From: Paramecium pentaurelia
Lineage: Eukaryota > Ciliophora > Oligohymenophorea > Peniculida > Parameciidae
Direction of reading: 5' to 3'
Assembly: GCA_905183005.1 (NCBI GenBank)
Contig: CAJJDO010000082.1
Coordinates: 310,001 to 374,000, forward strand
DNA length: 64,000 nucleotides
Shown here: positions 62,946-64,000 of the stretch, one piece after another
Layout of the letters: the number at the start of each line of letters is the position of its first letter
How positions within the stretch are numbered: the stretch's first letter is position 1
Made by a program: the position numbers and the translations under genes
Notes under the pieces: generated by a model
What the model was told of the DNA's origin: nothing
Databases searched by the model: none
The model's input: only the letters and a program-made list of their open reading frames with translations

Positions 62946-64000
62946 TCATTTCTTCATCCCTTTATGTATTGACAATGATTTCACACACTAAATAAAATTA
63001 AGATCTTCCCCAACTTCATATTCATCAATTTTTAAATTAAAATTGTCTTAAAAAAATGAAAAGAAACTATGTTTTGAAATCTTTGATCTATATAAAGGCA
63101 TAAAAATCTTTGATGTCAAATATTCTTTTGATGTTTTCCTTTTATAAGGATTCTTTTATAGCATTGATTTCATAATTTCAATAATATTCTTATCCTATTT
63201 TGTATTTGGAATTTAATATTTTCCAGCAATATTATTTAATAATATATTTTTTTAATCCTTTCCAAAAGGGTTTTCATTAAATAACCTAAATTAGAATTGT
63301 TATGCATACATATAGTATAATAGAACTCCTAATTAGTATATATTGGCTGAAGTAGATATATGTTAATTAATTTGATATTATTCTGGTGGAACAAACCCAA
63401 TAGAATTACCTTTTCTAAAATTTAGATTAATAATACATTAGTGATTGATTTTGAGTTTCAAAAATTGAATGAGAGAAATTACACATATATATTGAATTGA
63501 ATTCTTAAGAATAACATATATTGTCTAAAGTAATTCCATTATGAATTATTTTTAGCTCTTCAAAGATGTTTAGAACTAAATTTAAATTATTTATTAATAC
63601 CTAAAAGAAGTTATTCTAATATTTCAATGATAAAAGATACTGGAGGATTCTTATATTTTTTTAATATTTGTCTTAGTGATATTTAAGTTTAACTTTAATA
63701 AATAATTGAATAGCATTCCCCATCAAATGTTAGTTAATCTATTTTCATGATGTAAGGACATCGTTGTATATTTAATAATTAAATAATTCGTATTTCTTCT
63801 GGTACTTTTTCACATCCAAAATCTGTGATACTTGAATTGGATATTTATTATGAATCTATTTAATTAATTCTTTTTTCAATATATTTTTTACCATTAAGTC
63901 TATTAATTATTGTCTTTAACTATAAATAAAATATATATATACTTGATATGTAGACATAGACTCATTTATAGTATCTAAAGTGTAAATGTCATTCTTTAAA
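62946..64000 (-). CDS. Protein pseudokinase, 5' end beyond the window
   Basis: A protein-kinase fold cut by the right edge. N-lobe features are kept: a beta-3-like GKKYIEKRI and a helix C with EKVPEEIRIIQLLNI. The catalytic loop HRD is replaced by HNGITLDNI. The metal-binding DFG is replaced by NFS (YMCNFSHSIFE). The activation-segment end is FVPPEQYQI. The C-lobe continues with YQLGVLLYYMYAQQ and KNPYKRKTSKEYL, and the protein ends KSLSIHKGMKK. Loss of both catalytic and metal-binding aspartates predicts no phosphotransfer. At least one 25-nt intron is needed in the middle. A regulatory or scaffold role is likely. Confidence 0.75.

Overview
The window is macronuclear DNA of a ciliate, almost certainly a Paramecium of the aurelia type. 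It is very AT-rich and genes are packed tightly on both strands. Long reading frames appear only when TAA and TAG are read as glutamine and TGA as the sole stop. Conserved proteins are interrupted by tiny GT...AG introns, mostly 19-35 nt. Read this way, about 44 genes can be closed from an ATG to a TGA; for about two thirds of them the exon lengths sum to whole codons after the introns I identified, and several others have exon chains that were not fully resolved. Standard-code reading frames in this window are mostly fragments or antisense shadows.

Layout. 0.3-11 kb: class I histone deacetylase, EF-hand protein, a small gene with a suspected frame problem, an OB-fold/zinc-ribbon RPA-like protein, two small coiled-coil or low-complexity genes, a CDCA7-type 4CXXC zinc-finger protein and an OFA-type MFS transporter. 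11-24.7 kb: Tra2-like SR splicing factor with an oversized intron, NEK kinase, X-Pro dipeptidase, P5B ATPase, CCR4-NOT NOT2/3/5 subunit, ribosomal protein eL8 and a TPR protein. 24.9-36.3 kb: HAD CTD-type phosphatase, coiled-coil protein, a VWFA plus alpha-kinase protein, a decayed gene, LSM14/Scd6, p24 cargo receptor, Cys-rich surface protein and R2R3 Myb. 36.3-50.1 kb: uracil phosphoribosyltransferase, a secreted protein, Rab GTPase, a poly-Q protein and a very large PAS-containing multispanning protein. 50.3-64 kb: several ciliate-specific proteins, a CFAP97-like protein, a P/Q-rich MORN protein, a CAMK-like kinase and, at the right edge, a truncated pseudokinase.

There is no operon logic. 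Neighbours are functionally unrelated, as expected for a eukaryotic chromosome. Themes recur: RNA metabolism (Tra2, NOT, LSM14, eL8), signalling (NEK, CAMK-like kinase, alpha-kinase, pseudokinase, HAD phosphatase, Rab) and probable cilium or cortex proteins between 50 and 61 kb. Intergenic spacers are commonly 20-350 bp. The longest gene-poor stretches are 11.1-12.1 kb and 37.8-38.5 kb, and 31.0-31.65 kb holds a gene remnant.

I see no tRNA, rRNA, CRISPR array or transposon. Mobile DNA is normally removed from ciliate macronuclei. Assignments rest on reading motifs by eye; no database search was possible.
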